Shown: one piece after another, positions 22,885-33,115 of the stretch
How positions within the stretch are numbered: position 1 is the first letter of the stretch
Layout: each line of letters begins with the position of its first letter
DNA from: Planctomycetaceae bacterium
GTDB taxonomy: Bacteria; Planctomycetota; Phycisphaerae; Phycisphaerales; Zrk34
Direction of reading: 5' to 3'
Assembly (NCBI GenBank): GCA_002685935.1
Contig: NYZD01000192.1
Span: 1 to 62,931, forward strand
Length of the DNA: 62,931 bases
The notes under the pieces: model-generated
What the model saw: the letters and a program-made list of their open reading frames with translations, nothing else
Databases searched by the model: none
What the model was told of the DNA's origin: nothing
Position numbers and translations under genes: made by a program

Positions 22885-23793
22885 TCACTCGACCCGCGCA
22901 CACGCCGCGAACTCATCAAAGCGCCGATCGATATCCGCCCGGCTGATCTGACTCAATCGATCCAGCGTAAAACTCTCGATGTTGAAGCTTGCCGTCACCG
23001 TGCCATAACCCAGGGCCCGCCGTAGCGCCGGTAGATCATGCTTCCCGATAGATGCCAGATACCCCATCATCCCGCCGGCAAAACTGTCTCCCGCCCCTGT
23101 CGGATCCACCACGTCCCGCGCCGGGTACGCCGGCAGCACCACCAGGCCCTCCGCGTGGCGCAACATGCAGCCGTGTTCGCCCTTCTTGATCACGACAAAT
23201 GCCGGACCCATTCCGAGGATTGCGTCCGCGGCGCGGATCACGTTTGATTCACCGGTCAGCAGTTCCGCCTCCGAATCATTGATCACCAGACCGTGCACGC
23301 GCCGCATCAGTTCATCGAGCACATCGCGCGTGGTGTTGATGTAAAGGTCCATCGTGTCCGCGACGATCAACTCCGCATCGCCGAAACTGTCGATCAACTC
23401 GATCTGATTCGCCGGATGCGTGTTTGCCAGGAACACATGCGTCGAATCACGGAACGTATCAGGCACCGGCGGGATCGGCTCGGCCAGCACGTTCAGCTGC
23501 ACGTCCAGCGTATTTCGCACGTTCATGTTCGCTTCGTACTCACCCGTCCACCGGAACGTCTGCGACCCCGCTCGCCTCTCGAGTCCCGCCAGGTCCACCG
23601 ACGCAAACGATCCCATCGCCTCCAGGTGACGATCCTCGAAATCCTCACCCACCGCGCCGACCAGCCGTACGGGCCCGAAAAAACTTGCGGCCGCCGCGAA
23701 ATACGTCGTCGATCCACCCAACACCTCATCCGCCCGCCCGGTTGGTGTGATCACAGTGTCGATGCCAATGCTGCCGGTGACGATCAGGGACAT
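22885..23793 (-). CDS. PfkB-family carbohydrate/nucleoside kinase
   Basis: A 302-residue ribokinase-like kinase. The N-terminal GSIGIDTVITP and GGSTTYFAAAASFFG are PfkB signature 1 features, and DPTGAGDSFAGGMMG near residue 240 is signature 2 with the catalytic Asp. The lid strands around FRWTGEYEANMNVRNTLDVQ are close to adenosine/sugar-kinase-like proteins that are often conserved next to housekeeping genes. The substrate cannot be fixed. It sits between gltX (36 bases upstream) and thpR (8 bases downstream) on the same strand. Confidence 0.9.
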   Translation of the reverse strand: MSLIVTGSIGIDTVITPTGRADEVLGGSTTYFAAAASFFGPVRLVGAVGEDFEDRHLEAMGSFASVDLAGLERRAGSQTFRWTGEYEANMNVRNTLDVQLNVLAEPIPPVPDTFRDSTHVFLANTHPANQIELIDSFGDAELIVADTMDLYINTTRDVLDELMRRVHGLVINDSEAELLTGESNVIRAADAILGMGPAFVVIKKGEHGCMLRHAEGLVVLPAYPARDVVDPTGAGDSFAGGMMGYLASIGKHDLPALRRALGYGTVTASFNIESFTLDRLSQISRADIDRRFDEFAACARVE

Positions 23794-23829
23794 GGCGTCT
23801 CCGTCTCAATGGATTGCGTGATTAGATGA

Positions 23830-25455
23830 CTATCCCGTCGGTGCCCTGCAAACGGATACGCAACGGTCGATGCGCTCCACCGTGGCGGCCTTGCCCAGAA
23901 TTGCCAACGTCTGTCCGATCGACGGGCTGACCGTGCCGCCGGACACCGCCACACGCAGCGGCTGGGCGACCTTGCCCATTCCCAGCGCGTTCGCTGTCGC
24001 GAATTCCTTGACCGTCGCCTCAGTCACTTCGTCCGACCAGTCCTCCACCCCGTCCAGGATCGGTCGCAATTGTTCCAAGACATCCAGACCCTCGCAGTCG
24101 TTCTTATGCAAGACCTTCCTGACCGCCTTCTCGTCGAACTCAATCTCTTCGGCATCCACAACAAAGAACTGTCCCAGTGCTGACGGTTCAGCCAACGTTC
24201 GCGCGCGAGGCTGATACGCTTCGGCCAGTGCGCGGAACTGATCGGGCTTGGCGTTAGACATCGCCCCAAACGCTTTCGGACCATACCGGCGGCAATGTTC
24301 CCTAAATCGAGCCACGAAGTCATCCGTCGACATCGCCGCGATCACATCTGCGTTAAAGCGGAACAGCTTCTCACGATCGAAACGTGCATTCGACTTGTTA
24401 ACGCCTTCCAGACCGAAGTGCTCACGAAGATAGCTCATCGCGTCGGGCTCAAACTTCTCGATGTGGCCTCCGGGACTCCAACCCAGCAGGGCCGTGTAAT
24501 TGACCAGGGCCTCGGGCAGATAGCCGCTGGCGCGGAAGTCGTCCACTTCAATCTCAGGTAGCGCGACATCGAGGACGCTGGCTATCGCGCGGGCAATCTG
24601 AATACCGTCATTGTCCTTCTCAAGAAAGCCACGCACGGCGGTGCTCATCACCGGCTCAGCCGGACCCATTTCCACCACGCGGTCCACCAATGCATCCCGA
24701 TTCTTCGCATCCGGGCACGCATCCAATGCCGCGGCCCGCGCGGCCTTCGCCTTGTCCCGCTTCGACATCTTCGATCCGTCCGCGTTGAAGATCAGCGGAA
24801 TGTGCGCAAACGTCGGCCGCTCAATCTCCAGCGCATCCTGCAACGCCGCATGCTTCGGCACGTTATTCAGATGCTCCTGGCCCCGGATCACATGCGTCAC
24901 ACCCATCAGCGCATCGTCGACCACCACCGCAAGGTGATACGTCGGATAACCATCCGACTTCACGATGACAAAATCCTCCAGGTCCGCCGCCGCCACCGTC
25001 ACTTCACCAAGAATCGCATCTTCAACCGTGACATCCGTCCCCGGCATCTTGAACCGCACCGCACCGTCGTCGTCATAGGCCACGCCCGCATCGCGTAGAC
25101 GCTCCACGAATGGCTCATACACCGCCGCATCCTTGCGCCGCGATTGAAAATACGGCCCCCCCTCACCACGCGGCGACCCAAACGGATCAAACTCCTCACG
25201 CAGCGCCTGCTCCCAGCTTGGCGGCAGTGGGGGCCCTTCATCCCAATCGAGCCCAAGCCACCGTAGATCCGCAAGAATCCCGCGCGCGGCCTCGACAGAC
25301 GACCGCGCCCGATCCGTGTCCTCCATCCGCAGAATAAACCGCCCGCCGTGCCGCCGCGCATACGCCCAATTGAATAGAGCCGTGCGAGCACCGCCCACGT
25401 GCAGCGCCCCGCTGGGGGAGGGCGCGAATCGGGTGACAACCGTTTGATCAGCCAT
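23830..25455 (-). CDS. gltX: Glutamyl-tRNA synthetase with an insertion after the KMSKR loop
   Basis: A 541-residue class I synthetase charging tRNA-Glu. The N-terminal RFAPSPSGALHVGGART carries the HIGH-equivalent HVGG, FILRMEDTDRAR follows, and KMSKR is at 229-233. In ordinary GltX the motif SGYLPEALVNY follows KMSKR by about a dozen residues; here it starts at 310, so about 65 residues are inserted (roughly 240-305), partly helical and rich in Ala and Asp. The C-terminal anticodon-binding part is otherwise normal. A TACAAT box lies only six bases before the ATG, so the mRNA may be leaderless. It precedes the PfkB and thpR genes. Confidence 0.95.
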   Translation of the reverse strand: MADQTVVTRFAPSPSGALHVGGARTALFNWAYARRHGGRFILRMEDTDRARSSVEAARGILADLRWLGLDWDEGPPLPPSWEQALREEFDPFGSPRGEGGPYFQSRRKDAAVYEPFVERLRDAGVAYDDDGAVRFKMPGTDVTVEDAILGEVTVAAADLEDFVIVKSDGYPTYHLAVVVDDALMGVTHVIRGQEHLNNVPKHAALQDALEIERPTFAHIPLIFNADGSKMSKRDKAKAARAAALDACPDAKNRDALVDRVVEMGPAEPVMSTAVRGFLEKDNDGIQIARAIASVLDVALPEIEVDDFRASGYLPEALVNYTALLGWSPGGHIEKFEPDAMSYLREHFGLEGVNKSNARFDREKLFRFNADVIAAMSTDDFVARFREHCRRYGPKAFGAMSNAKPDQFRALAEAYQPRARTLAEPSALGQFFVVDAEEIEFDEKAVRKVLHKNDCEGLDVLEQLRPILDGVEDWSDEVTEATVKEFATANALGMGKVAQPLRVAVSGGTVSPSIGQTLAILGKAATVERIDRCVSVCRAPTG

Positions 25456-25461
25456 GTCGGG

Positions 25462-25467
25462 ATTGTA
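25462..25467 (-). promoter_or_regulatory. Minus-10 box of gltX (candidate leaderless promoter)
   Basis: TACAAT (5 of 6 to consensus) on the minus strand, six bases before the gltX ATG, which puts the likely transcription start at or next to the start codon. No convincing minus-35 is present. Confidence 0.4.
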
Positions 25468-25611
25468 GCCGATTCATCGCGGCCCTTGCGGGTCGAACTC
25501 CAACTTTACGGGAATAGACCGGCCGCGAACATGCACCTACAAATGGTCTGTTAGTCTTGTGCATCGTGACGACCGGCTGAACGCGTAATCTATTGAATCA
25601 GGAGGCAAGCA

Positions 25612-26010
25612 ATGAGCACCACGTCCACGTCCACGACCATCGGCCGGCAGTTGGCCGACCTCTGTCGCGAAGGCAGGAACCTCGAAGCGATCGAGACCCT
25701 CTACAGCGATGACATCGTCTCCGTGGAAGCGTGCCCCATGCCCAGCTTCGACCAGCGCATGGCCGGCAAAGCCGCGGTGACCGGCAAGAACCAGTGGTGG
25801 GTCGAGAATCACGAGGTCCACGACGGCGACGTCGCCGGGCCCTTCCCACACGGCGACGACCGTTTCTGCCTCCTTTTCAACTATGACGTGACCAACAAGC
25901 CCTCCGGCCAGCGCATGCAACTCACCGAGGTCGGCCTGTTCACCATCGTTGACGGCAAGATCACCAAAGAAGAATTCTTCTATCAGATGGACGGCCCCGC
26001 CCCCGCCTGA
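25612..26010 (+). CDS. SnoaL-like/NTF2-fold protein
   Basis: A 132-residue single-domain protein of the NTF2/SnoaL fold. Helices TIGRQLADLCREGRNLEAIETLYSDD lead to a curved sheet (RFCLLFNYDVTN, MQLTEVGLFTIVDGKITKEEFFYQ). Such proteins act as small isomerases or hydrolases or only bind ligands, and no active-site pattern fixes a reaction here. AGGAGG lies nine bases before the ATG, one of the strongest Shine-Dalgarno sequences in the window. It stands alone on the plus strand between two minus-strand genes. Confidence 0.8.
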   Translation: MSTTSTSTTIGRQLADLCREGRNLEAIETLYSDDIVSVEACPMPSFDQRMAGKAAVTGKNQWWVENHEVHDGDVAGPFPHGDDRFCLLFNYDVTNKPSGQRMQLTEVGLFTIVDGKITKEEFFYQMDGPAPA

Positions 26011-26024
26011 TCTGCGCCCACGCC

Positions 26025-27458
26025 TTAGTCCGGGTTCGGTACGTTCCCGAGGATCAAGGGCCGATCGGGATCCCCTGCGCCAAACAGATGCAGCGTGTGC
26101 GCATCTCCCTTTTGATCAAGGTAGCGCACGCTGAACCCGATTGGCGCGTCAATGCCCGTGCCGGCGGCCATTGCCGATCCGTCTGTGGTGACCTGTGAAA
26201 CCCGCATCCAAAGTGATGACTTCTCATCGTGCGTCGACTCGCTCCGATTCCCCCCGACATTGATCGCCTCGTCATTCTGCGCGTGACGCGATCGATCAGC
26301 CCCCGCAAGCGATCGGATCACCGTCTCCCTTCCGTTCCGCTGATGATCGTTAGCCAGCGTAGCGACGACAACGGTCTGCATGTCAGCGATCCCCGTCGGT
26401 GGTCGCACGTCAATCATTCCGGTCGGGGCGCCTCGCCACGCCGCGACATGTCGTGTGATCGGATGATCCTCCCCAATCCCCGCCGCCGCCAGCGCCGCGA
26501 GTTGATCGCTCGCGTGATTAAGAATCACAATGCGATTTCCATCCACCAGCAACCGCACCATCGGTGGCTCCCCCGGCCCTGTCTGCAACGTCAGATTGTC
26601 GATCACGAGATGTGACACCGCGATGACTGTCGGCCCGTGTGCTACACCTGTCCTCTTGTTGTGCACATTATCCCACGCCATGCCAAGATGACCCCCGCCC
26701 GGTTGCGTCGTTGCTGCCGGATCACCCTCAGTCACCAACCGAGTCTTCAGAATCACATCAACCGGGCGCCCCGGAGCCGGCCGCGAACTCGGCGGCACCT
26801 CACCAGCGATACCGTCAATCTTCAGGAAGTAGTCGACTTGTGACGCATGGATCGGTCCCGCGCTCTGGGCCCGCCGTCGATGCAGCTCCCCCGCCCGCGC
26901 CAGCAATCGCATCACGCGCCGCTTGAGCCGCGGACCGATCTCCCGCGCCGCCAATGCGTCGCCCGCGCCCAATCCACCCACCGCGAGTGACGGTTCGCCG
27001 GGCTCATCCTCCAATCCCGTGTACGTGATCGTCCCCGGCAGACTTCCTCTCGGCTGCGTCGTCGCGCCGACCGGAGCTGTCTGGGCCTTGCTGATCTTGT
27101 TGAAATAGAACGCAACTTCCTCCGTCGGTACCGGCCCGCCTCCGGGTTGTGATGTCGGTGCCGGCTCCGGTTTCGGGGGCGGCATATTCTCCAATTCCTT
27201 CACGTACCGACCGATCTGTGCTTCACCCCACGACCAGGGCGCGATCTCGATATCATCTTTGTGTCCGTGTCCGCCGCCCGGCTGCGTACGAGGGACCCGC
27301 GGATCAAACTGATCGCGCAGATCGTCAACGATCGACTCGCCCGGCCTCGGTATCACACCCGTGTTGCCGCCTCCCGGTGCGGGTTGACCCATCGTCAAAG
27401 ACATGCCGACAAGCCCCACAATCGTCCCAACTACAACGTGCGTGCGCAGTCGCATCAT
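26025..27458 (-). CDS. Secreted hypothetical protein with TQPGGG-type repeats
   Basis: A 477-residue protein with a clear signal peptide (MRLRTH, hydrophobic VVVGTIVGLVGMSLTM, then GQPAP). Short repeats, TQPGGGHGHKDD, SQPGGGPVPT, TQPRGS and TQPGGGHLGM, are scattered through Pro/Gly-rich linkers, two of them followed by His. No recognised domain. The C-terminal half (about 290-477) looks folded, with beta-rich segments such as VIAVSHLVIDNLTLQ. AAGGGG lies about eight bases before a tandem ATG-ATG. It lies between glnS and gltX on the same strand, 37 bases after glnS. Function unknown; export to the periplasm or cell surface is inferred. Confidence 0.7.
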   Translation of the reverse strand: MMRLRTHVVVGTIVGLVGMSLTMGQPAPGGGNTGVIPRPGESIVDDLRDQFDPRVPRTQPGGGHGHKDDIEIAPWSWGEAQIGRYVKELENMPPPKPEPAPTSQPGGGPVPTEEVAFYFNKISKAQTAPVGATTQPRGSLPGTITYTGLEDEPGEPSLAVGGLGAGDALAAREIGPRLKRRVMRLLARAGELHRRRAQSAGPIHASQVDYFLKIDGIAGEVPPSSRPAPGRPVDVILKTRLVTEGDPAATTQPGGGHLGMAWDNVHNKRTGVAHGPTVIAVSHLVIDNLTLQTGPGEPPMVRLLVDGNRIVILNHASDQLAALAAAGIGEDHPITRHVAAWRGAPTGMIDVRPPTGIADMQTVVVATLANDHQRNGRETVIRSLAGADRSRHAQNDEAINVGGNRSESTHDEKSSLWMRVSQVTTDGSAMAAGTGIDAPIGFSVRYLDQKGDAHTLHLFGAGDPDRPLILGNVPNPD

Positions 27459-27495
27459 GTCTTGCCCCTTTTTGCTGGGAAAGGTTGACCGCCGT

Positions 27496-29202
27496 TCACT
27501 TGGCGCCCTTGGCCTTCGCGAACGAATCCCGCAGCGTCGCCGTCCGATTGAACACCAACCGATCCGCCGTCGTGTCAGGGTCCACGACGAAGTACCCCAA
27601 CCGCTCGAACTGAACCGGCTCGCCGCGCTGCGGCTCGGCAAGGGACGGCTCCAGCTTCGCGTCCGTAATCACTTCAAGTGAGTTCGGATTCAGATTCTCC
27701 AGCCAGTCCGTGCCGTCCGGCACGTCCAGCGGGTTCTCCGTCGTGAACAAATGATCGTACAGACGCACCTCAGCGTCACACGCATCCGCCGCCGAAACCC
27801 AGTGTATGGTCGCCTTGACCTTCCGCCCGTCCGGCGCGTTGCCGCCCCGTGTCTCCGGGTCGTACGTGCAATGCAATTCAGTGATCTGACCGGATCCATC
27901 CTTGATCACATCCGTGCACGTAATCAGATATGCGTAGCGCAACCGCACCTCTCGGCCCGGGGCCAACCGGAAGAACTTGCGCGGCGGGTCCTCCATAAAG
28001 TCATCCCGCTCGACGTACAGTTCCCGTCCGAACGGCACGTCGCGCGCCCCCGCCGACTCGTCCTCGGGGTTGTTCACGGCAGACAGGTGTTCGGTCTGTC
28101 CTTCGGGATAGTTGGTGATCACAACTTTCAGCGGGCGCAACACCGCCATCCGGCGCGCCGCCCGCCGATTCAGATCGTCACGCAGTACGCTCTCCAGCTT
28201 GGCGAACTCAATGTTGTTATCGCGCTTCGCGATGCCCGCTTCATCCCAGAAGCGGCGAATCGCCTCGGGCGTCACACCACGCCGGCGCAAACCACGCAGT
28301 GTCGGCATCCGTGGATCATCCCAGTCCTTCACGTATCCCTGATCGACCAGCTCCAGCAGGCGCCGCTTCGATGTCACCATATATGTGATATTCCCCCGCG
28401 CAAACTCGATCTGACGCGGCAGGTAGTCCACGTTCGGCGGGTACACATCCAACTCCGATAGCCGCGCGATGTACCAGTCATAGAGTGGCCGATGATCCTC
28501 AAACTCCATCGTGCACAGCGAATGGGTCACGCCCTCCACCCAATCGCCCTCGCCGTGTGCCCAGTCGTACATCGGGTAGATGCACCACGCGTCCCCGGTG
28601 TGCGGGTGCGGCATGTGCAGAATCCGATACATCACCGGATCGCGCAGATTCATATTCGGCGCCGCCATATCGATCTTCGCCCGCAGCACGCGCGAGCCAT
28701 CCGGAAATTCACCCGCCTTCATCCGATCGAAGAGACTCAGATTCTCCTCAACGCCGCGATCGCGATGGGGCGACGGTGTCCCCGGCTCGGTCAGCGTGCC
28801 GCGCGTCGCGCGAATCTCATCCGCCGTCTGGTCATCGACGTACGCCAGCCCCGCTCCAATCAACGCCACCGCCCAATGGTAATACTGCTCGAAATAGTCC
28901 GATGCGTAACACTCGTTCTGCCACTGGTATCCCAGCCACGCCACGTCCTCTTTGATCGCGTCGACGTATTCCTGTTCCTCGCGCACCGGGTTCGTGTCGT
29001 CGAACCGCAGATTCGTGGACCCGTCATAATCCGCGGCGATCCCGAAATCCACGCCCATCGCCTTGGCGTGACCAATATGCAGATAGGCGTTCGGTTCCGG
29101 CGGGAACCGCGTGATCACATGATCGTACCGGCCGGCGGCTAGGTCCTCGTTAATCGCCTGCCGAATGAAGTCTGTCGTGGGCTTGGTCGGAGTCTCGCTC
29201 AT
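27496..29202 (-). CDS. glnS: Glutaminyl-tRNA synthetase
   Basis: A 568-residue class I synthetase charging tRNA-Gln with glutamine. The N-terminal [20 protein letters not shown] contains [13 protein letters not shown] is diagnostic of GlnRS/eukaryote-type GluRS, and [11 protein letters not shown] gives the KMSKS-equivalent loop. The C-terminal beta-barrel anticodon-binding domains are present (for example [16 protein letters not shown]). The ATG at 29202 matches the family start; a longer frame to 29268 overlaps asnB. GlnS coexists with gatB in this genome. It starts 10 bases after the asnB stop, so the pair is almost surely cotranscribed. Confidence 0.96.
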   Translation of the reverse strand: MSETPTKPTTDFIRQAINEDLAAGRYDHVITRFPPEPNAYLHIGHAKAMGVDFGIAADYDGSTNLRFDDTNPVREEQEYVDAIKEDVAWLGYQWQNECYASDYFEQYYHWAVALIGAGLAYVDDQTADEIRATRGTLTEPGTPSPHRDRGVEENLSLFDRMKAGEFPDGSRVLRAKIDMAAPNMNLRDPVMYRILHMPHPHTGDAWCIYPMYDWAHGEGDWVEGVTHSLCTMEFEDHRPLYDWYIARLSELDVYPPNVDYLPRQIEFARGNITYMVTSKRRLLELVDQGYVKDWDDPRMPTLRGLRRRGVTPEAIRRFWDEAGIAKRDNNIEFAKLESVLRDDLNRRAARRMAVLRPLKVVITNYPEGQTEHLSAVNNPEDESAGARDVPFGRELYVERDDFMEDPPRKFFRLAPGREVRLRYAYLITCTDVIKDGSGQITELHCTYDPETRGGNAPDGRKVKATIHWVSAADACDAEVRLYDHLFTTENPLDVPDGTDWLENLNPNSLEVITDAKLEPSLAEPQRGEPVQFERLGYFVVDPDTTADRLVFNRTATLRDSFAKAKGAK

Positions 29203-29212
29203 GAGGGTCACC

Positions 29213-31105
29213 CTAAATTCCGGGGCGCGCCGCCGCAAGCACATCGGCAATTGGCGGAGCAGGATCACGGATCCAATTCAACCACATTGATAACGTCAAC
29301 AACGCAAACAACCCCGGCGAATGATTGATGCGGCCGGCCGCGTGTTCCTCGATCATTCGCTCCAACGTGTCACGCCGCACGCCAAGCTCCTCCAACGCAT
29401 GGCCGTCCAGCAGGCGCTCACGCAATTGATCCGCCAGCGCGCCCGCGAACCAGGCCCCGATCGGAATCGAGAACCCCGACTTGCGCCGTCGAACAATCGC
29501 CGATGGCAGGTACTTCGCCGCCACCTGACGCAACAGCCCCTTCGGCTTCCCGCCCGGCAGCAACACGCGAAGCGGAAGGTGCCCCGCCAGATCGCACAAC
29601 TGAGTGTCCAGCATCGGGCTGCGCACCTCCAAGGCGACGGACATCGAAGCGCGATCCACCTTCCGCAGCAGGTCGTAAGGCAGATAATGATCTAAATCCC
29701 AGAACCGCGCCGACTCCGCCGGGTCCGCCTCATCGCGCCACGCCGGAGGCACATCCATCGCAAATCCCCCCAGTCCCAACCGTCCGATCTGTTGCGGCGT
29801 GAACAGCCGGATCATCTGCAAATACTGCGACCCCGGCTGATCATGTCGTGCCGCCGCCGCCAGTCGGGACAGTCGCGCCCGTTGTGACTTGTACTCCGGA
29901 CTTCGCAACAGCCAATGCGGAATCAACTGCGCCATCCCGCGGAACCGTCGCAGCAGCCGCATCGCTCGATATCGATCGTACCCGCCGAACAGTTCATCAC
30001 CGCCATCACCCGACAGTGCCACCGAAACATGCTCACGTGTCGCGCGACACAGCCAATACGTCGGCAGGATCGAACTATCGGCCAGAGGCTCCCCGATGCC
30101 CGCGGTCAGCCGTTCCAGGTCATCGAACAGCGATCCCATCGGCCGCGCCTCGAGCACATGGTGCTCCGCTCCGATGTGTTGCGCCACTTGCCGCGCATAG
30201 GGTGATTCGTCGTATCGCGCATCGGGCATCGCCACGTTGAACGTCTTCAGCGGTTGATCGATATGTCGCTGCGCGATCGCCGCGATCAGCGAACTGTCAA
30301 TCCCACCGGACAGGAAGCACCCCAGCGGCACGTCCGATTCCAGCCGTGCCGTCACTGCTTCCGTCAGCACCTCGTGCACCGCCGCCTGGGCGCCGAGTTT
30401 CGTGCTGGACCGCGACAGCGGTGGGGGGCGCCAGTAACGCTCCGTGCGCATCGAGCCCCGCGTATCGATCAACATCCAGTGTGCCGCCGGCATCTCCTCA
30501 ATGCCGCGTAACATCGATTTGCCTCCGGTATATCCGAAGGTCAAATAGTGATTGATCGCCTCGGTGTGAATCTCCGGCGTGCGCCCGATCGCCGCGATCA
30601 CCGCTCCGATCAATGAGCCATACACGATCTGCCGCGCATCGTGATACACATACAAGGGCTTCTTGCCCACACGGTCCCGCACCATGAACACCTGATGTCG
30701 ATCCGCATCCCAGACCGCGAATGCGTACATCCCGTGCAAATGCTTCGGCAACTCCGTGCCCCATTCCCGATAACCATGCAGCAGCACCTCCGTGTCGCAA
30801 TGATCGGAAGTAAACCGATGACCACATCCCTCGAGCTGGTCTCGCAGCGCCCGATGATTGTAGATCTCCCCGTTGAACATCAACGCCAGTGATCCGTCCC
30901 CATCGCGCGCCGGTACACGCATCGGCTGATCCCCACCCAGCAAATCGATGATCGACAGCCGCGTGTGCGCCATCCCGCACGGCCCGTCGATCTCCACCCC
31001 GTGACCGTCCGGACCGCGCGGCAGCAGGTGCGCCAGTGTCGCGTCCAACCGATCCCGGTCGGGCGACGTGTCGTCAAGACGCAATATCCCGGCTAGACCG
31101 CACAT
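29213..31105 (-). CDS. asnB: Asparagine synthase (glutamine-hydrolysing)
   Basis: A 630-residue enzyme making asparagine from aspartate, ATP and glutamine. The N-terminal MCGLAGI provides the nucleophile Cys2 of the glutaminase domain, with RLSIIDL and [12 protein letters not shown]. The synthetase domain has the PP-loop signature [13 protein letters not shown] and later [18 protein letters not shown]. The C-terminal [15 protein letters not shown] is typical of AsnB proteins that also occur in exopolysaccharide clusters, but here the neighbours are aspS and glnS, fitting a housekeeping role. It ends 10 bases before glnS begins and starts 52 bases after aspS. Confidence 0.95.
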   Translation of the reverse strand: MCGLAGILRLDDTSPDRDRLDATLAHLLPRGPDGHGVEIDGPCGMAHTRLSIIDLLGGDQPMRVPARDGDGSLALMFNGEIYNHRALRDQLEGCGHRFTSDHCDTEVLLHGYREWGTELPKHLHGMYAFAVWDADRHQVFMVRDRVGKKPLYVYHDARQIVYGSLIGAVIAAIGRTPEIHTEAINHYLTFGYTGGKSMLRGIEEMPAAHWMLIDTRGSMRTERYWRPPPLSRSSTKLGAQAAVHEVLTEAVTARLESDVPLGCFLSGGIDSSLIAAIAQRHIDQPLKTFNVAMPDARYDESPYARQVAQHIGAEHHVLEARPMGSLFDDLERLTAGIGEPLADSSILPTYWLCRATREHVSVALSGDGGDELFGGYDRYRAMRLLRRFRGMAQLIPHWLLRSPEYKSQRARLSRLAAAARHDQPGSQYLQMIRLFTPQQIGRLGLGGFAMDVPPAWRDEADPAESARFWDLDHYLPYDLLRKVDRASMSVALEVRSPMLDTQLCDLAGHLPLRVLLPGGKPKGLLRQVAAKYLPSAIVRRRKSGFSIPIGAWFAGALADQLRERLLDGHALEELGVRRDTLERMIEEHAAGRINHSPGLFALLTLSMWLNWIRDPAPPIADVLAAARPGI

Positions 31106-31157
31106 GGCTTAGACCGCGCAAAACGTGTTATCCCGTCGTCAGAATCGGCCGTTTCGC

Positions 31158-32927
31158 TCAGGATTCCGTAACCGGGCCGATCAATCGCAGCGACAGATCC
31201 TGCAACTGCCGCTCGTCCACCGGCGACGGCGCTTCGGTCATCAGATCCGCACCGTTCTGGGTCTTCGGAAATGCCATCACGTCGCGGATGTTGTCCGTCC
31301 CGCACAGATGCATCACGATGCGGTCCAGCCCAAACGCAATCCCCCCGTGCGGCGGCGCCCCGTATCGCAGCGCGTCCAGCAGGAACCCGAACTTCATGCG
31401 CGCCTCTTGCTCATCAATGCCCAGCAACCGGAACACGCGCTGCTGGACGTCGGGCCGATGAATACGAATCGACCCGCCGCCCAGTTCCGAGCCGTTGAGC
31501 ACCAGATCGTACGCCTTGGAATTCACCGCTCCAGTGTCCGACTCCAACTTGTCCAGGTCCGCGTCCACCGGCGCCGTGAACGGGTGATGCAGCGATTTCC
31601 ATCGCCGATCCCCCTCATCCCATTCCACCATCGGGAAGTCGACCACCCACAGCCATTCCCATTGCCCCTCGTCAATCATGTCAAGCTGCTGCGCGATCTT
31701 CACCCGCAACTCGCCAAGCACGCGATGCACCACCGTTGACTTCGCATCCACACCAAAACAGATCAGGTCGCCATCTTCGGCACACATACGCTCGACAATC
31801 GCGTCCGAGACCGGCTCAATGAACTTCGCGATCCCCGTCGATACCTTGCCGCCCTCAATCTTCGTGATCGGCAATCCGCCCGCGCCAAACTGCTTGACCC
31901 ACTCGGCCAGCCCGTCGGTCTCCTTGCGCGACATCTTCGCGCCGCCCGGCACGCGAATCGCCTTCACGATCCCGCCCTCCGCCAGGGCGCTCGTGAACAC
32001 CTTGAACTCCGTCTGCCCCGCGATGTCCGACACGTCGACCAGCTCCATCTCGAATCGCAGGTCCGGCCGGTCCGATCCGAATCGATCCATCGCCTCGGCG
32101 TAGGGCATCCGCCTCACTGCGGGCACTTCCACGTCCAACACCTGGTTCCAGATGCGGCGCATCAGCTCCTCGCACGTGTCCATCACGTCGTCCGCCTCGA
32201 CGAAGCTCATCTCCAGATCCAACTGTGTGAACTCCGCCTGTCGATCCGCACGCGGATCCTCATCTCGGAAACACCGCACAATCTGAACGTACTTATCCAT
32301 CCCCGAAACCATCAGAATCTGCTTGAACAACTGAGGGCTCTGCGGCAACGCGTAAAAATTACCCGATTGCAGCCGCGCTGGGACCAGAAAGTCACGTGCC
32401 CCCTCCGGTGTGCTGCGACACAGGAACGGCGTCTCAATCTCGTAGAACCCCTGCTCATCGAAATAGTCGCGCATGATCTTCGCCACCCGGTGGCGCGTCC
32501 GCAGAATGTCCATCATGCGCGGGCGACGCAGGTCGATGTACCGGTAACGCAGTCGCTGTTCCTCGCCCACCTTGTGGGCCTCATCCGGCACGAACGGCGG
32601 CGTCTCGGCTTTGTTCAACAGCTCCACGTCCGTGCAGTCGATCTCGATCTCGCCCGTCGGCAGCTTCGGATTCGCCATGCCCTCTTCTCGCGACACCACC
32701 TTCCCCCGGGCCACTGCCACGTCCTCATGACGCAACCGATCCGCCGCCTCGTGGGCCTCGGCGCTCTCAGGATGAAACACAAGCTGGGTGATGCCGTCGC
32801 GATCACGTAGGTCGATGAAGATCACTCCACCGTGATCGCGGTAGTTGTTCACCCACCCCGCCAGCACAACGTCCTGTCCAACGTCCGCCGACCGCAATTC
32901 CGCACAATGATGTGTTCGCTTCAACAT
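31158..32927 (-). CDS. aspS: Aspartyl-tRNA synthetase (bacterial type)
   Basis: A 589-residue class IIb synthetase. The N-terminal OB fold reads VVLAGWVNNYRDHGGVIFIDLRDRDG. Motif 2 is within VRCFRDEDPRADRQAEFTQLD, a GAD insertion domain follows (about 290-420), and motif 3 is GGIAFGLDRIVMHL. Length and GAD domain mark the bacterial type. With GatCAB present it may be non-discriminating, but the sequence alone does not show this. It heads a minus-strand set of aspS, asnB and glnS. A TAGAAT box lies about 50 bases upstream without a good minus-35. Confidence 0.96.
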   Translation of the reverse strand: MLKRTHHCAELRSADVGQDVVLAGWVNNYRDHGGVIFIDLRDRDGITQLVFHPESAEAHEAADRLRHEDVAVARGKVVSREEGMANPKLPTGEIEIDCTDVELLNKAETPPFVPDEAHKVGEEQRLRYRYIDLRRPRMMDILRTRHRVAKIMRDYFDEQGFYEIETPFLCRSTPEGARDFLVPARLQSGNFYALPQSPQLFKQILMVSGMDKYVQIVRCFRDEDPRADRQAEFTQLDLEMSFVEADDVMDTCEELMRRIWNQVLDVEVPAVRRMPYAEAMDRFGSDRPDLRFEMELVDVSDIAGQTEFKVFTSALAEGGIVKAIRVPGGAKMSRKETDGLAEWVKQFGAGGLPITKIEGGKVSTGIAKFIEPVSDAIVERMCAEDGDLICFGVDAKSTVVHRVLGELRVKIAQQLDMIDEGQWEWLWVVDFPMVEWDEGDRRWKSLHHPFTAPVDADLDKLESDTGAVNSKAYDLVLNGSELGGGSIRIHRPDVQQRVFRLLGIDEQEARMKFGFLLDALRYGAPPHGGIAFGLDRIVMHLCGTDNIRDVMAFPKTQNGADLMTEAPSPVDERQLQDLSLRLIGPVTES

Positions 32928-33046
32928 GTCTGTCCTCGTATGAGCTTGGCTCGGTCAGTTCCGGCCAAAGCCAGCCATTCTAACAGGTTAATCCGCGGAG
33001 CCCGGTCCGCCCCAAGCGTAACGCCGTTTCCGTTGCCTTCCGATCC

Positions 33047-33088
33047 AAAAAACAAAAAACCCGGTCGACCTGTTCGGGATCGACCGGG
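33047..33088 (-). terminator. Strong intrinsic terminator of the small minus-strand unit
   Basis: Stem arms of nine bases (33060-33068 with 33080-33088, CCCGGTCGA/TCGACCGGG) around an 11-base loop, followed on the minus strand by six T, a G and six more T. It is the best-formed terminator in the window, and no known gene other than the small unit feeds into it. Confidence 0.85.
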
Positions 33089-33115
33089 CTTGGTGTGCCA
33101 TTTTCTGCGATGGAC

